This document shows, piece by piece, positions 42,497 to 50,905 of a DNA stretch of 64,000 bases. Origin of the DNA: Salinispora oceanensis (GTDB lineage: Bacteria > Actinomycetota > Actinomycetes > Mycobacteriales > Micromonosporaceae); contig NZ_KB911579.1 in the NCBI RefSeq assembly GCF_000383575.1, forward strand, positions 1,791,875 to 1,855,874. The letters are read 5' to 3'. Under the pieces are notes generated by a model. The model did no database searches. It was not told the DNA's origin and saw only the letters and a program-made list of their open reading frames with translations. The position numbers were made by a program, and so were the translations under genes. The stretch's first letter is position 1, and each line of letters begins with the position of its first letter.

Positions 42497-44356
42497 ATGT
42501 GCGGAATCGCCGGTTGGGCAGACTTCGGTGGCGAGATCTCCCACGACCCCGACGTGGCCCAGGCGATGGTCGCCACCCTCACCTGCCGAGGGCCGGACGG
42601 CCACGGGCTGTGGCTCGACAGGCAGGCAGCCATCGGGCACACCCGGATGAGTGTGATCGACCTCCGCGGCGGGCAGCAGCCGATGACTGCCGACGGGCAG
42701 GGCCGCACTCACGCGGTGCTGACCTACTGCGGAGAGATCTACAACTTCCAGGAACTACGACGGGAACTGCAAGGACGAGGACATCGCTTCCGCACGCGCA
42801 GCGACACCGAGGTCGTGCTCCACTCCTGGCTCGAATGGGATACCCGGGCACCTGAACGACTAGAAGGAATGTTCGCGTTCGCGGTCTGGGAGCCGGCCCG
42901 GCACCGGCTCTTCCTGGCCCGCGACCGGCTGGGCGTAAAACCGCTCTACTATGCGCGGTGCGGCGATGCGTTTCTTTTCGGCTCCGAACCCAAGGCGATC
43001 CTGGCCCACCCGGCGGTGCCACGGCTGGTTGACGCCGACGGTCTTCGGGAAGTTTTCTCTGAGGCCCGCACCCCCGGCTCCGGAGTGTTCCGACACATCC
43101 GCGAGCTGCGGCCCGGCCACTGGATGGAGGTCCACCCGGACCGAGTGGAGCAACGCCGCTACTGGTCGTTGACCGCGACAGCACACCGGGACGACATCGA
43201 GACGACGGTCAACACCATTCAACAGATGCTCGGCGGCATCGTCGCGCGGGAATTGGTTTCGGATGTCCCGGTAGCGATGCTACTCTCCGGCGGCCTTGAC
43301 TCAAGCGCTCTCACCGTGCTGGCCGCGAGAGCACGGCAGGCACACGGTGGTCCTCGAGTGCATTCGATCACCGCCAACTACCAGGGCTACAGCGAACACT
43401 TCCAGCCAGACCTCGTGCGCAGCGCCCCGGACGCGCCATACGCCCGCATGGTCGCCGAGCACGTCGGCGCGGACCACCTTGAACTGACTCTCAGTTCCGC
43501 CGACCTGATGAACGCCGACTCCCGGCTCGCGTGCCTGCTCGCACAGGACGTACCCACCCCGTTCGGTGATATGGACACCTCGACCTATCTGACCTTCCGG
43601 GCTGTACGGGAGCACGCGAAGGTCGCGCTAACCGGGGAGAGTGCTGATGAGTTATTCGGCGGCTACAGCTGGATCCACCTGACCGATCTCGCAGAACAGC
43701 CGATGTTCCCCTGGGTGTCGTTCGAGCAGTGGCATCCCGGCACCCGCGACGGGCTGGGACGTGGACTGCTTGACCGGGGTCTGGCCACCAAGCTCGACAT
43801 GGATGGGTACTACGCCCAAGCGTACCAGCGGGCGCTTTCCGAGGTGCCGGTGCTCGACGGGGAGACGCCCGAGGAGCGTCGGATGCGCGAGATCTGCCAC
43901 CTACAACTGACCCACTGGCTACCCATGCTGCTAGACCGTAACGATCGCCTCAGCATGGCCTCGGGGCTGGAGGTTCGTGTCCCATTCTGTGACCACCGCT
44001 TTGTCGAGTACATGTTCAACGTCCCCTGGTCGCAGAAGACCTTTGACGGGCGGGAGAAAAGTCTGCTCCGAGCCGCTGTGGCGGACCTGCTGCCGGACGC
44101 CGTGCTGCAACGCCCGAAGAGCCCCTTCCCGGTCAATCAGGATCCGGCCTACACCCGTGCACTGCACGAGGCAGTGGCCGACACCCTAACCGACCCGAAC
44201 AGCCCGGTCGCACCCCTCATCGACCATGCCGCGGCACGGGCAATGACCGAGGAAACCAACGGGGGCGTCCAGGACTGGTTGTTCCGAATGAACTTCGAGA
44301 TGGTCCTCCAGCTGAACTCGTGGCTGACCAGATATCGCGTTGACCTAGCTCTTTAG
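42497..44356 (+). CDS. Asparagine-synthetase-like amidotransferase (AsnB family)
   Basis: 619 residues from the ATG at 42497 (GGAGAG upstream), which gives the obligatory N-terminal Cys (MCGIAGW, C2) of the Ntn glutaminase domain. The synthetase domain has the PP-loop SGGLDSSALTVLAARA and later TGESADELFGGY. Homologs in polyphenol pathways (OxyD in oxytetracycline; FdmV, XanA, LlpA in fredericamycin, xantholipin and lysolipin, as I recall them) install an amide nitrogen that becomes a primary amide or lactam. The product is thus expected to be a nitrogen-containing polyketide. TTA codon at 43652 within DELFGG. Confidence 0.92.
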   Translation: MCGIAGWADFGGEISHDPDVAQAMVATLTCRGPDGHGLWLDRQAAIGHTRMSVIDLRGGQQPMTADGQGRTHAVLTYCGEIYNFQELRRELQGRGHRFRTRSDTEVVLHSWLEWDTRAPERLEGMFAFAVWEPARHRLFLARDRLGVKPLYYARCGDAFLFGSEPKAILAHPAVPRLVDADGLREVFSEARTPGSGVFRHIRELRPGHWMEVHPDRVEQRRYWSLTATAHRDDIETTVNTIQQMLGGIVARELVSDVPVAMLLSGGLDSSALTVLAARARQAHGGPRVHSITANYQGYSEHFQPDLVRSAPDAPYARMVAEHVGADHLELTLSSADLMNADSRLACLLAQDVPTPFGDMDTSTYLTFRAVREHAKVALTGESADELFGGYSWIHLTDLAEQPMFPWVSFEQWHPGTRDGLGRGLLDRGLATKLDMDGYYAQAYQRALSEVPVLDGETPEERRMREICHLQLTHWLPMLLDRNDRLSMASGLEVRVPFCDHRFVEYMFNVPWSQKTFDGREKSLLRAAVADLLPDAVLQRPKSPFPVNQDPAYTRALHEAVADTLTDPNSPVAPLIDHAAARAMTEETNGGVQDWLFRMNFEMVLQLNSWLTRYRVDLAL

Positions 44357-44407
44357 CGAACTGCCCGCCCGGATGGACGGACCGACCGACCGACCGAAGG
44401 AGAGCAC

Positions 44408-44842
44408 ATGATTGACCAGGACGACCGACTCAAGCAGCTGTTCAACCTTGTCGAGACGGTCCCACACGATCAGCTCGCGGAGGCGCTCAACGCGCAGTCA
44501 GGTGGTGTCCCAGCCGCACTGGATCTGATCTTCGCCCTGCTGGCCTCCGAATTTAACCCGGCCAAGGCCAAGGGCAAAAAGGGCGTCTTTCAATTCGAGG
44601 TGCTGGCGCCAGACGCCACCTACGAATACGTGGTCCACGTCGAGAACCACACGTGCCAATGGCAGCGTGGACGGGCGGAGGACCCGGACATCGCCATCGG
44701 CGTCAAGCTGCCCGACATGCTGCTGATGGGCATAGGAAAGCTTCCCGGCGCCAAGGCGTTTATGACCGGGAAACTGAAGATCCGGGGTAACCCATTGTTC
44801 GGCACCAAACTGGGCGACTGGTTCGATCATCCGCCTGTGTGA
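44408..44842 (+). CDS. SCP2 sterol-binding domain protein
   Basis: 144 residues; RBS AAGGAG. The SCP2 fold is seen in AALDLIFALLASEFNPAKAKGKKGVFQFEVLAP...YEYVVHVENHTCQWQRGRAEDPDIAIGVKLPDMLLMGIGKLPGAKAFMTGKLKIRGNPLFGTKLGDWF. SCP2 proteins bind hydrophobic ligands in a tunnel; here it may sequester or present an aromatic intermediate. It follows the amidotransferase by 51 bp and is convergent with the PEP-synthase-like gene (3-bp gap). Confidence 0.85.
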   Translation: MIDQDDRLKQLFNLVETVPHDQLAEALNAQSGGVPAALDLIFALLASEFNPAKAKGKKGVFQFEVLAPDATYEYVVHVENHTCQWQRGRAEDPDIAIGVKLPDMLLMGIGKLPGAKAFMTGKLKIRGNPLFGTKLGDWFDHPPV

Positions 44843-44845
44843 GGT

Positions 44846-45832
44846 TCATAAGGCGGTCGGCGCCGAGGCGCGAGCCCCAGCACCGCTGCTGTCCGTGGTA
44901 ACCCCGCCGACCGGCGGACGGTGCGTCCCAGTAACGGGACGGCAGGACAACAGATGTATCGTACCGCCGAGCACGGCCAGCTCGAAAGAGACTGCTCCGC
45001 TGATCTCTTCCACCAGCGCGTTGGCTAGGTCAGTCACCCACATCAACAGTGCGGGTGTAAGAGTGGGGGCGTTGCGCACCCGAGGCAGTACAGCCGCCGT
45101 CCGAGTGCCACCGTCCGCGGGGATTGTGGCGATCGGCTTAGTTGTTACGTGCTGACGCCGCACCGCGCCCGTGTGCTGGTCAAGCACGGTGGCATCTCGC
45201 CAGACGCCTTGGCCAAGATCCTCGTCGAGCCCGTGGCAGCTGAGTAGTCTGATCTCGCCTTGTTCCGGTTCGACGGTCCCTCGCACGGACACCTCCGCCG
45301 CGATGAAGTGTTGCAGCACCACGGCTAGGATCTGATCAGCAGGATCGCAGGATTCACGGGCGTTCGGAGTACCGACATCCCGGGCCGCGAGCGCCCCCAG
45401 CTCCAGTACCGTCTGGTCGCAAGTATCCGATGGGAGGTTGTGCCACACCGGCCCGACTTGCCGCATGCTGCCGTCAGGGCGGATCAGGCTGCCGCGAACG
45501 GTCAGCGGCTCAGCAAAACCTTCCAACCCGGCGGCAAGCACCCGCGTGACATCATCCGCGTCCGCCCAGCAGTCCATCCGGCCGCTAAGTACGAGCGTTG
45601 ACGGGACATGCCACCGCCGTCGCATTCGTCGCAGCGCGTCGATCTCCGCACTGTGCGGGTCAGGTAGATTCGACGAGCCGTCTAGCCAGCCGACCGACAG
45701 GGTGGGTGGCCGTTCCGATCGGGCCGGCTGCGACGTGTTGTTCCGGGCTGCGGAACATTGAGTTCCGGGCCCGACCTGATCAAATAGCGCCGCGCACCAC
45801 CTATTCGATCTGAACATCTGCTCAACGTACAT
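44846..45832 (-). CDS. Degenerate PEP-synthase/PPDK-like (ATP-grasp) protein
   Basis: About 328 residues; the ATG at 45832 is used, though a TTG at 45853 is possible. The C-terminal half resembles the ATP-grasp end of PEP synthase/rifampin phosphotransferase: VSVRGTVEPEQGEIRLLSCHGLDEDLGQGVWRDATVLDQHTGAVRR parallels 'aayGLGE.vVsG.v.PD.yvld..tg.v'. AVSFELAVLGGTIHLLSCRPVTG parallels the terminal 'DIEWA..dG.iylLQsRPiT'. The upstream ATP-binding lysine region, the phosphohistidine domain and the PEP domain are not present, so normal catalysis is unlikely. It may be a stand-alone nucleotide-dependent ligase or a relic. The assignment is by motif only. Confidence 0.45.
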   Translation of the reverse strand: MYVEQMFRSNRWCAALFDQVGPGTQCSAARNNTSQPARSERPPTLSVGWLDGSSNLPDPHSAEIDALRRMRRRWHVPSTLVLSGRMDCWADADDVTRVLAAGLEGFAEPLTVRGSLIRPDGSMRQVGPVWHNLPSDTCDQTVLELGALAARDVGTPNARESCDPADQILAVVLQHFIAAEVSVRGTVEPEQGEIRLLSCHGLDEDLGQGVWRDATVLDQHTGAVRRQHVTTKPIATIPADGGTRTAAVLPRVRNAPTLTPALLMWVTDLANALVEEISGAVSFELAVLGGTIHLLSCRPVTGTHRPPVGGVTTDSSGAGARASAPTAL

Positions 45833-46063
45833 ACCGTCGCCGCTGCTTGACAAGCCGGCAGGTTCAGCCGGTCACAGTATTTGATCTTGCCGCTTGCGTG
45901 GGACAGATTTCACCGTGCGCCCAATGAAGTGATCTAAGCAACGCATAAGGGTAAATTAGTGCGAGACGGGTGCAGACGGCGAGTCGGGCGGGCGTGGACA
46001 TAGACGTGGAGCCGTCGATAGGCACGTCCTTGCGACAGATCCGCGTCTTCGAGGGGGCTCCAC
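45833..46063. other. Intergenic region, no gene seen
   Basis: Locally A+T-richer than the surroundings (for example around 45930-45960). It probably contains the promoter of the leftward PEP-synthase-like gene; no RNA gene or strong structure is recognised. Confidence 0.35.
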
Positions 46064-46760
46064 GTGATTACCTATCGTGCCATGGTCGACGTCCCCAGGG
46101 CCCGGGCGCCCGCACCGGCACGCGGGCGTTGACCTACTTCTACCAGGCGTAAATGGTGCTGGTCTGGTTCCGCAAGGCCGAGGACGTGGCCCGGCTCGGC
46201 GCGGGGTTCGACGTGTCACGGGCGACCACCTACCGCTACCGCGACGATGGCATCGCTGTGCTCGCGGCCCAGGCGCCGGATCTGCACACCACTCTGCGGG
46301 GGTGGCCGACGACGGCTGGTCCCATCTCATCGCGGACAGGAACTCTTCTACTGTGACTGACTCGCCGAGACCAGCTTCTCGGTGAAGGGCGAGGTGATCG
46401 ACGCCTGCCGTTCCGGGAAGCACCGCCTTCGGCGCGAACGGCCATACACCCCGATAGTCTACAAAACTGAACATCCGAGGCGCTACTCGGGCACCTGCAC
46501 GACACCCGTAGCGCCCGCGAGTTGGGCATCACCGCCGCGCCGAACTGGTCCGCAACCGAGCTTGATTTTCCAACCCTGGCCGATTCCGGCTACGAAAGCG
46601 CAGGCCACGGCATCAAGACTCCGACCAACAGCCGCCTGGGGCAGCCGGCTCGCGCCCGACAACCGCGCCTACAGCCGGCTGCTGCGCGGCCTACGCTGGC
46701 GGAGCGGTCGCGGCTTCGCTTGCGCGGAAAGGCTCAGTGTGCATGGACCCGTGCCATGCA
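46064..46760 (+). pseudogene. IS5-type DDE transposase remnant
   Basis: Recognisable pieces lie in three frames. GTG at 46064 begins ITYRAMVDVPRA. A second frame reads GTRALTYFYQA, then an in-frame TAA at 46150, then VLVWFRKAEDVARLGAGFDVSRATTYRYRDDGIAVLAAQAPDLH. Other frames give VKGEVIDACRSGK, PTLADSGYESAGHGIKTP and NRAYSRLLRGLR. These are ordered blocks of HTH_4/DDE_Tnp_4 transposases. Multiple frameshifts, a stop and missing catalytic segments show long decay. Located between the PEP-synthase-like gene and the SARP gene. Confidence 0.85.
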
Positions 46761-46799
46761 CTGATCAACCCGTAGCCCTTAGTCCTGTCTTCTTACCTC

Positions 46800-46875
46800 G
46801 GCAATAGCCATGATCAACCACGGACTACGAGCATGATCAATCAGGATCAATACAGGCCGACTCCAGGTTAAAAGA
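46800..46875. repeat. Cluster of short GATCAA repeats downstream of the SARP gene
   Basis: Four GATCAA-containing motifs (GATCAACC, GATCAATCAGG, GATCAATACAGG, GATCAATCAGG) occur within about 75 bp in direct orientation, just past the IS5 remnant. They may be an IS end or a regulatory array; nothing decides between these. Confidence 0.4.
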
Positions 46876-46879
46876 TCAA

Positions 46880-48775
46880 TCAGGTACGTGTGACGCCCTC
46901 TTGAGAGGCGGCGACCGTACGTCGCGCTCCAGGCCGGGGTAGCTCGCTGACCGACGCCAGCGGACGATCGATCTCGAGAAAGACACGCTGCGTCATCATC
47001 CGGACGGCCGGGTCGATCCGATATACGAATATCCTACCCTCTTCCCTCTCCGAATCCACACTGGCTAGCTGCACCTCAACTAGCCTTTCCAATGCGGATT
47101 CGGCGGTGACCGGGTCAGCGTTGAGCATCTCAGCAGCTGAGTCCACAGTCAACGGCTCTTGCGCCTGCAACACGAGCCGGCGGCAAATCGCGGCCTCTGC
47201 CTGGGGTAGTAGCCTGTAACGCGCTGACACGCTAGCGACAACATCGAGTTCGGACTCTGTCCCGGCAGCCGCCCATCCTCCGCCGGAGTCGAGTCGGTCA
47301 GTCAGATGGCGAATCTGCCAATGCGGGCGCAGCACTAGCCGGGCTGCCGCCGAGCGCAGGGCCAGCGGCAAGCCACCACAGATCCGCACCAGTTGCCGGG
47401 CGGACTCCAAGTCCCGATCGACGCGGCTTTGTCCGGCGACAGTGGCGAGCAGTTGCAGGCCGGCCTCCTCGGATAGCGGGGCGAGTTCAACCATCGCGCC
47501 CGCCGCAGGGACATCCAGTCGGCGGAGTCCGGCAATTAGGGTGGCGCAACCCGCGCCGCTCGGCAGCAGTGGCCCGAGCTGTTCGGCGTGCGACATGTGG
47601 TCGAGTACCACCAGCGCCCGGCGTCGCGCGGTCCAGCCACGGAACATCGCGGCCCGGGCAGCCATCCCCTCCGGGATGCGACTGGCCGGCACGCCGGTCG
47701 CTTGCAGGAACCCGGCGAGAACCTCACCGGGTTTGGTGTTCGGATCACTGAAGCTGGCATAGAACTGGCCGTCGGGAAACTCACCTTGGACGCTATGGGC
47801 GGCGTGCACACAGAATGCGGAGCTGCCGACGCCAGGCGGGCCGGTCACCGAGAGCGTGGCTGGGCTTTGTCGCTTTCGGTCGGTCAAGAACTTTACCAGG
47901 TACACAAGTTCCCGCTCACGGCCGACGATGGGGACGTCGGGAGGCAGCTGGGCTGGAGGATCGATGGCCCGCACCGCCTCACCACCGAGAACGCCGTTGG
48001 GGTGCGCCAGGCCGGGATCGGCGGCGAGCACCGCTCGATGCAGACGTTGCAGCTCCGGCCCTGGCTCAAGGCCGAACTCTTCGATTAGTGCCTGCCGTAC
48101 CCGGCGGAACACCCCGAGCGCCTCGGAACGGCGGCCTACTCGATAGAGCGCGATCATCAGCCTGGCATGCAGGTTTTCGTGGGTGGGGCTGCGGGCAACG
48201 TGGGCGCTCAGCTCGCTGATGAGTTCGGTGTGCCGGCCGAGTTGGAGGTCGGCGTCGAGTCGCGCCTCGAGAACGCTGTTTCGAAGTTCCTCGAGCCGCA
48301 CGACATCTCCACGCAGGACCGGCCCAACCTGGACATCGGAGAGAACGGGCCCACGCCACAGCGCTAGCGCCTCGTGCAGGGTCTCTGCGGCGGCCTCGAC
48401 GTGCCCCCGGGCGAGCGCCTCCCGGCCATGCCGCGCCAATTCCTCGAAGTGACGGACGTCTAAGGCCTCCGGGGGCAGTTCGAGCAGGTAGCCACTGGGC
48501 CGGGTGCGCAGCAGTACACCCGATGTCGACCCGTCCCGTCCCGCACTCCGATCGAGCAGCTTGCGCAACTGGTAGATGTAGGTCTGCAGGGTGGTCTGCC
48601 AACTCGACGGAGGGCAATCCTCCCACAGCTCGTCGGCGAGCTGACGGGTCTGCACGAGGCTGTCGGCCCGCGCGGCGAGAAGAGCGAGCACCCGGCGCAG
48701 CTTGGGCGCCGAAGGCGTGATCCTGGTGCCGCCATTGGTCACCTCAAGTGTTCCGAGCATTCGAAACCGCGTCAT
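46880..48775 (-). CDS. SARP-family pathway regulator with NB-ARC-type domain
   Basis: 631 residues from the ATG at 48775 (GGAGGTG upstream). An N-terminal OmpR-like winged helix (FRMLGTLEVTNGGTRITPSAPKLRRVLALLAARADSLV...LADELWEDCPPSSWQTTLQTYIYQLRKLL) is followed by the BTAD helical domain (ALDVRHFEELARHGREAL through EEFGLEPGPELQRLHRAVLAADP). An NB-ARC-like ATPase comes next. Its Walker A reads GPPGVGSSAF, with Ser where the invariant Lys should be, so ATP binding or hydrolysis is probably lost. The C-terminal TPR part of large SARPs is short or absent. Likely cluster-situated activator; divergent from the DHA2 exporter. Confidence 0.9.
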   Translation of the reverse strand: MTRFRMLGTLEVTNGGTRITPSAPKLRRVLALLAARADSLVQTRQLADELWEDCPPSSWQTTLQTYIYQLRKLLDRSAGRDGSTSGVLLRTRPSGYLLELPPEALDVRHFEELARHGREALARGHVEAAAETLHEALALWRGPVLSDVQVGPVLRGDVVRLEELRNSVLEARLDADLQLGRHTELISELSAHVARSPTHENLHARLMIALYRVGRRSEALGVFRRVRQALIEEFGLEPGPELQRLHRAVLAADPGLAHPNGVLGGEAVRAIDPPAQLPPDVPIVGRERELVYLVKFLTDRKRQSPATLSVTGPPGVGSSAFCVHAAHSVQGEFPDGQFYASFSDPNTKPGEVLAGFLQATGVPASRIPEGMAARAAMFRGWTARRRALVVLDHMSHAEQLGPLLPSGAGCATLIAGLRRLDVPAAGAMVELAPLSEEAGLQLLATVAGQSRVDRDLESARQLVRICGGLPLALRSAAARLVLRPHWQIRHLTDRLDSGGGWAAAGTESELDVVASVSARYRLLPQAEAAICRRLVLQAQEPLTVDSAAEMLNADPVTAESALERLVEVQLASVDSEREEGRIFVYRIDPAVRMMTQRVFLEIDRPLASVSELPRPGARRTVAASQEGVTRT

Positions 48776-48804
48776 GGGGGGTGCACCTCCGTGATCTGGC
48801 GTCC

Positions 48805-48818
48805 GCCCCTTAAGGGGC
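48805..48818. promoter_or_regulatory. 14-bp perfect palindrome in SARP/exporter divergent promoter
   Basis: GCCCCTTAAGGGGC lies 30 bp upstream of the SARP start and 111 bp upstream of the MFS start, inside their shared 153-bp promoter region. A candidate operator for an unidentified regulator. Confidence 0.45.
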
Positions 48819-48928
48819 ACCGATCAATGTAGTGGACCATCTCATGCGGTGGGGGGGGATAGTGTCATCCAATTACATGTGCTAGCCGCATACACATCGA
48901 AACCCGACCCACTACGTTGGGAGACCTC

Positions 48929-50521
48929 GTGAGCAGCCAAGCCCGGACGGCGGACGACATGTCGCCACCACTTAGCCGTGATGTGCGTCTCGTGCTCGCC
49001 GCACTGCTGCTTTGCACCTTGATTTCTATGCTGGACCAGGCGATAATCGCGACGGCCGGCCCGACAGTAGTGGATGAGCTGGGCGGATTGTCCGACTACG
49101 CCTGGGTTTTCACTGCTTACATGCTGGCTTTCAGCATCACCATGCCCGTGTACGGCAAACTTGGGGACCTCTTCGGTCGGAAGCCCGTCTACCTGGTAGG
49201 TCTCGCGCTGTTCCTGGGCGGCTCGATCGCCTGCGGCGCAGCCCAGTCCATGGGGCAGCTGATCGCCTTCCGGACGCTGCAGGGCCTGGGGGGCGGCGGC
49301 CTAGTCGTGGTGGGCATGGCGATCCTTGGTGACCTGCTGGCACCCCGCCTGCGAGCCCGGTACCAAGCGTGGTTCGCCGCGGTATTCACCCTGGCCAACC
49401 TGGCGGGTCCGTCGATCGGCGGAGTAATCACTGATCAGCTCGGCTGGCGTTGGGTGTTCTTCGTCAACGTCCCGATCGGTCTCGTTGCCATAGCGCTGCT
49501 CGGGTTCTTCTTGCAAGCCACCCGCCCCACCGGGCGGCCACGCATCGACTATGCCGGCATCGTGCTCCTCAGCGGCTTCGCGGTCACCACCGTCCTGGTC
49601 AGCACCTGGGGTGGAACCCGGTACGCCTGGAACTCGTCGATGATCGTCGGGCTCGGGGCACTCGCGACGCTGCTGCTGATCGCCTGGTTCTTGGTCGAGG
49701 TAAGGGTTGCGGAGCCCCTCATCCCGCTGCGGCTGTTCCGGAACCGCAACTACACGGTGTCGGTTGTGGTGGCCTTCGCCGGAAGTATCGCGTTCTTCGG
49801 CGGCATCAACTTCATCCCGTTATTCTTCCAACTCGTCGCCGGGGCGAGCCCGACAGCGACTGGCCTACTGTTCCTGCCCGCCATGGTCTGCGTGGCGATC
49901 GCTTCGCTGATAGCCGGGCAGGTTATCGGCAAGACCGGGCGCTACCGGTGGTTTCCCGTGGCCAGCATGGCCACCGCACTTGTCGGCATGGCGTTGCTCT
50001 CCACGATGAACAGCGACACGCCTCAACTGCTGGCCGCTGGCTACCTCGCCCTGGTCGGCTTCGGTATCGGCCTGTCCCAACAGGTCGTGACGCTGATCGC
50101 GCAAACGGCCGCGCCGCCGGCGAACCTCGGTGTGGCCACCTCGACCGTTGGCTTCCTGCGCAACATGGGGGTGGCCGCCGGAGCTGCAGCTTTCGGCGCG
50201 ATCACCAACGGTCGGCTGGCTGAGGAGCTTTCCCGGCGACTACCCACCGAAGAGGCCGCTCGATTGGGGAAAGGTTCACTAACTCAGGAATCGGTCGCTA
50301 CACTGCCTACTGCGGTGCAGCAGGCGGTGGCCCACTCCTACGCGACGGCGCTGACAACGGCCTTCCGCTGGACGATTCCGGTACTGCTCCTCGGCCTCCT
50401 GGCCGCGCTGCTACTAAAAAATCGGCCACTGCGGCCTCGAGGTGCACCGGAGACAGGCGCGCACCGCCCGCCGACCGCCGACGTGCATCATCCAGGTCCG
50501 GTCGTAGAACGCTCCGGCTGA
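48929..50521 (+). CDS. MFS exporter, DHA2 (14-TMS) drug:H+ antiporter family
   Basis: 530 residues from the GTG at 48929 (GGGAGACCTC upstream; a TTG four codons earlier is less likely). Fourteen spans are expected. Motif A is GKLGDLFGRKPVYLVGLALF, the motif-1-like start LISMLDQAIIATAGPTVVDELGG and motif C region VNVPIGLVAIALLGFFL are typical of EmrB/QacA-type efflux pumps. Divergent from the SARP gene; probably the self-resistance exporter for the polyketide. TTA codon at 49820. Confidence 0.92.
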   Translation: MSSQARTADDMSPPLSRDVRLVLAALLLCTLISMLDQAIIATAGPTVVDELGGLSDYAWVFTAYMLAFSITMPVYGKLGDLFGRKPVYLVGLALFLGGSIACGAAQSMGQLIAFRTLQGLGGGGLVVVGMAILGDLLAPRLRARYQAWFAAVFTLANLAGPSIGGVITDQLGWRWVFFVNVPIGLVAIALLGFFLQATRPTGRPRIDYAGIVLLSGFAVTTVLVSTWGGTRYAWNSSMIVGLGALATLLLIAWFLVEVRVAEPLIPLRLFRNRNYTVSVVVAFAGSIAFFGGINFIPLFFQLVAGASPTATGLLFLPAMVCVAIASLIAGQVIGKTGRYRWFPVASMATALVGMALLSTMNSDTPQLLAAGYLALVGFGIGLSQQVVTLIAQTAAPPANLGVATSTVGFLRNMGVAAGAAAFGAITNGRLAEELSRRLPTEEAARLGKGSLTQESVATLPTAVQQAVAHSYATALTTAFRWTIPVLLLGLLAALLLKNRPLRPRGAPETGAHRPPTADVHHPGPVVERSG

Positions 50522-50905
50522 CGCCCCCAACTTCCACAGGCATCGATCGCCCTGGCCTGGTGCGTCCACTAGCCCATTTCCAGGCTGTCCAGAGGGCCTC
50601 TAGCGGTCCTTGAGGCGAGTTGACCACTATCAATCAGGTGAGTCCCCTAGGTGCTTTCCCTCGACCGAGCGACAACGCCCGGCCCCGGCCAGAAGCCCTA
50701 CCGCGTTGGTCCCGGCTTCGTCAACGGATACGTCCGTGGCTTCCGGGCGTCGAGGAGTGGCTAGCGGTGACCATTGCCTGCAGCCCCGTGCTGCCATGCG
50801 TCAGTTTGACGCCCCTGTTCACTGGTCAGCGATCTCCCGCATCACCGACCGCCGGACAGGGACGGACCCGCCCGGGACACGGGCGCAGCGATGGAAGGGC
50901 GACCG
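50522..50905. promoter_or_regulatory. Region between the exporter and ACC operon, no gene seen
   Basis: 384 bp that presumably carries the promoter of accDA-accB-accC. Small overlapping frames lack ribosome-binding sites. No strong inverted repeat was noticed. Confidence 0.4.

Noticed and set aside
46382..46807. Intact 141-residue hypothetical gene
   Set aside because: The frame contains scattered IS5 transposase blocks interrupted by frame changes; it is a decayed element.
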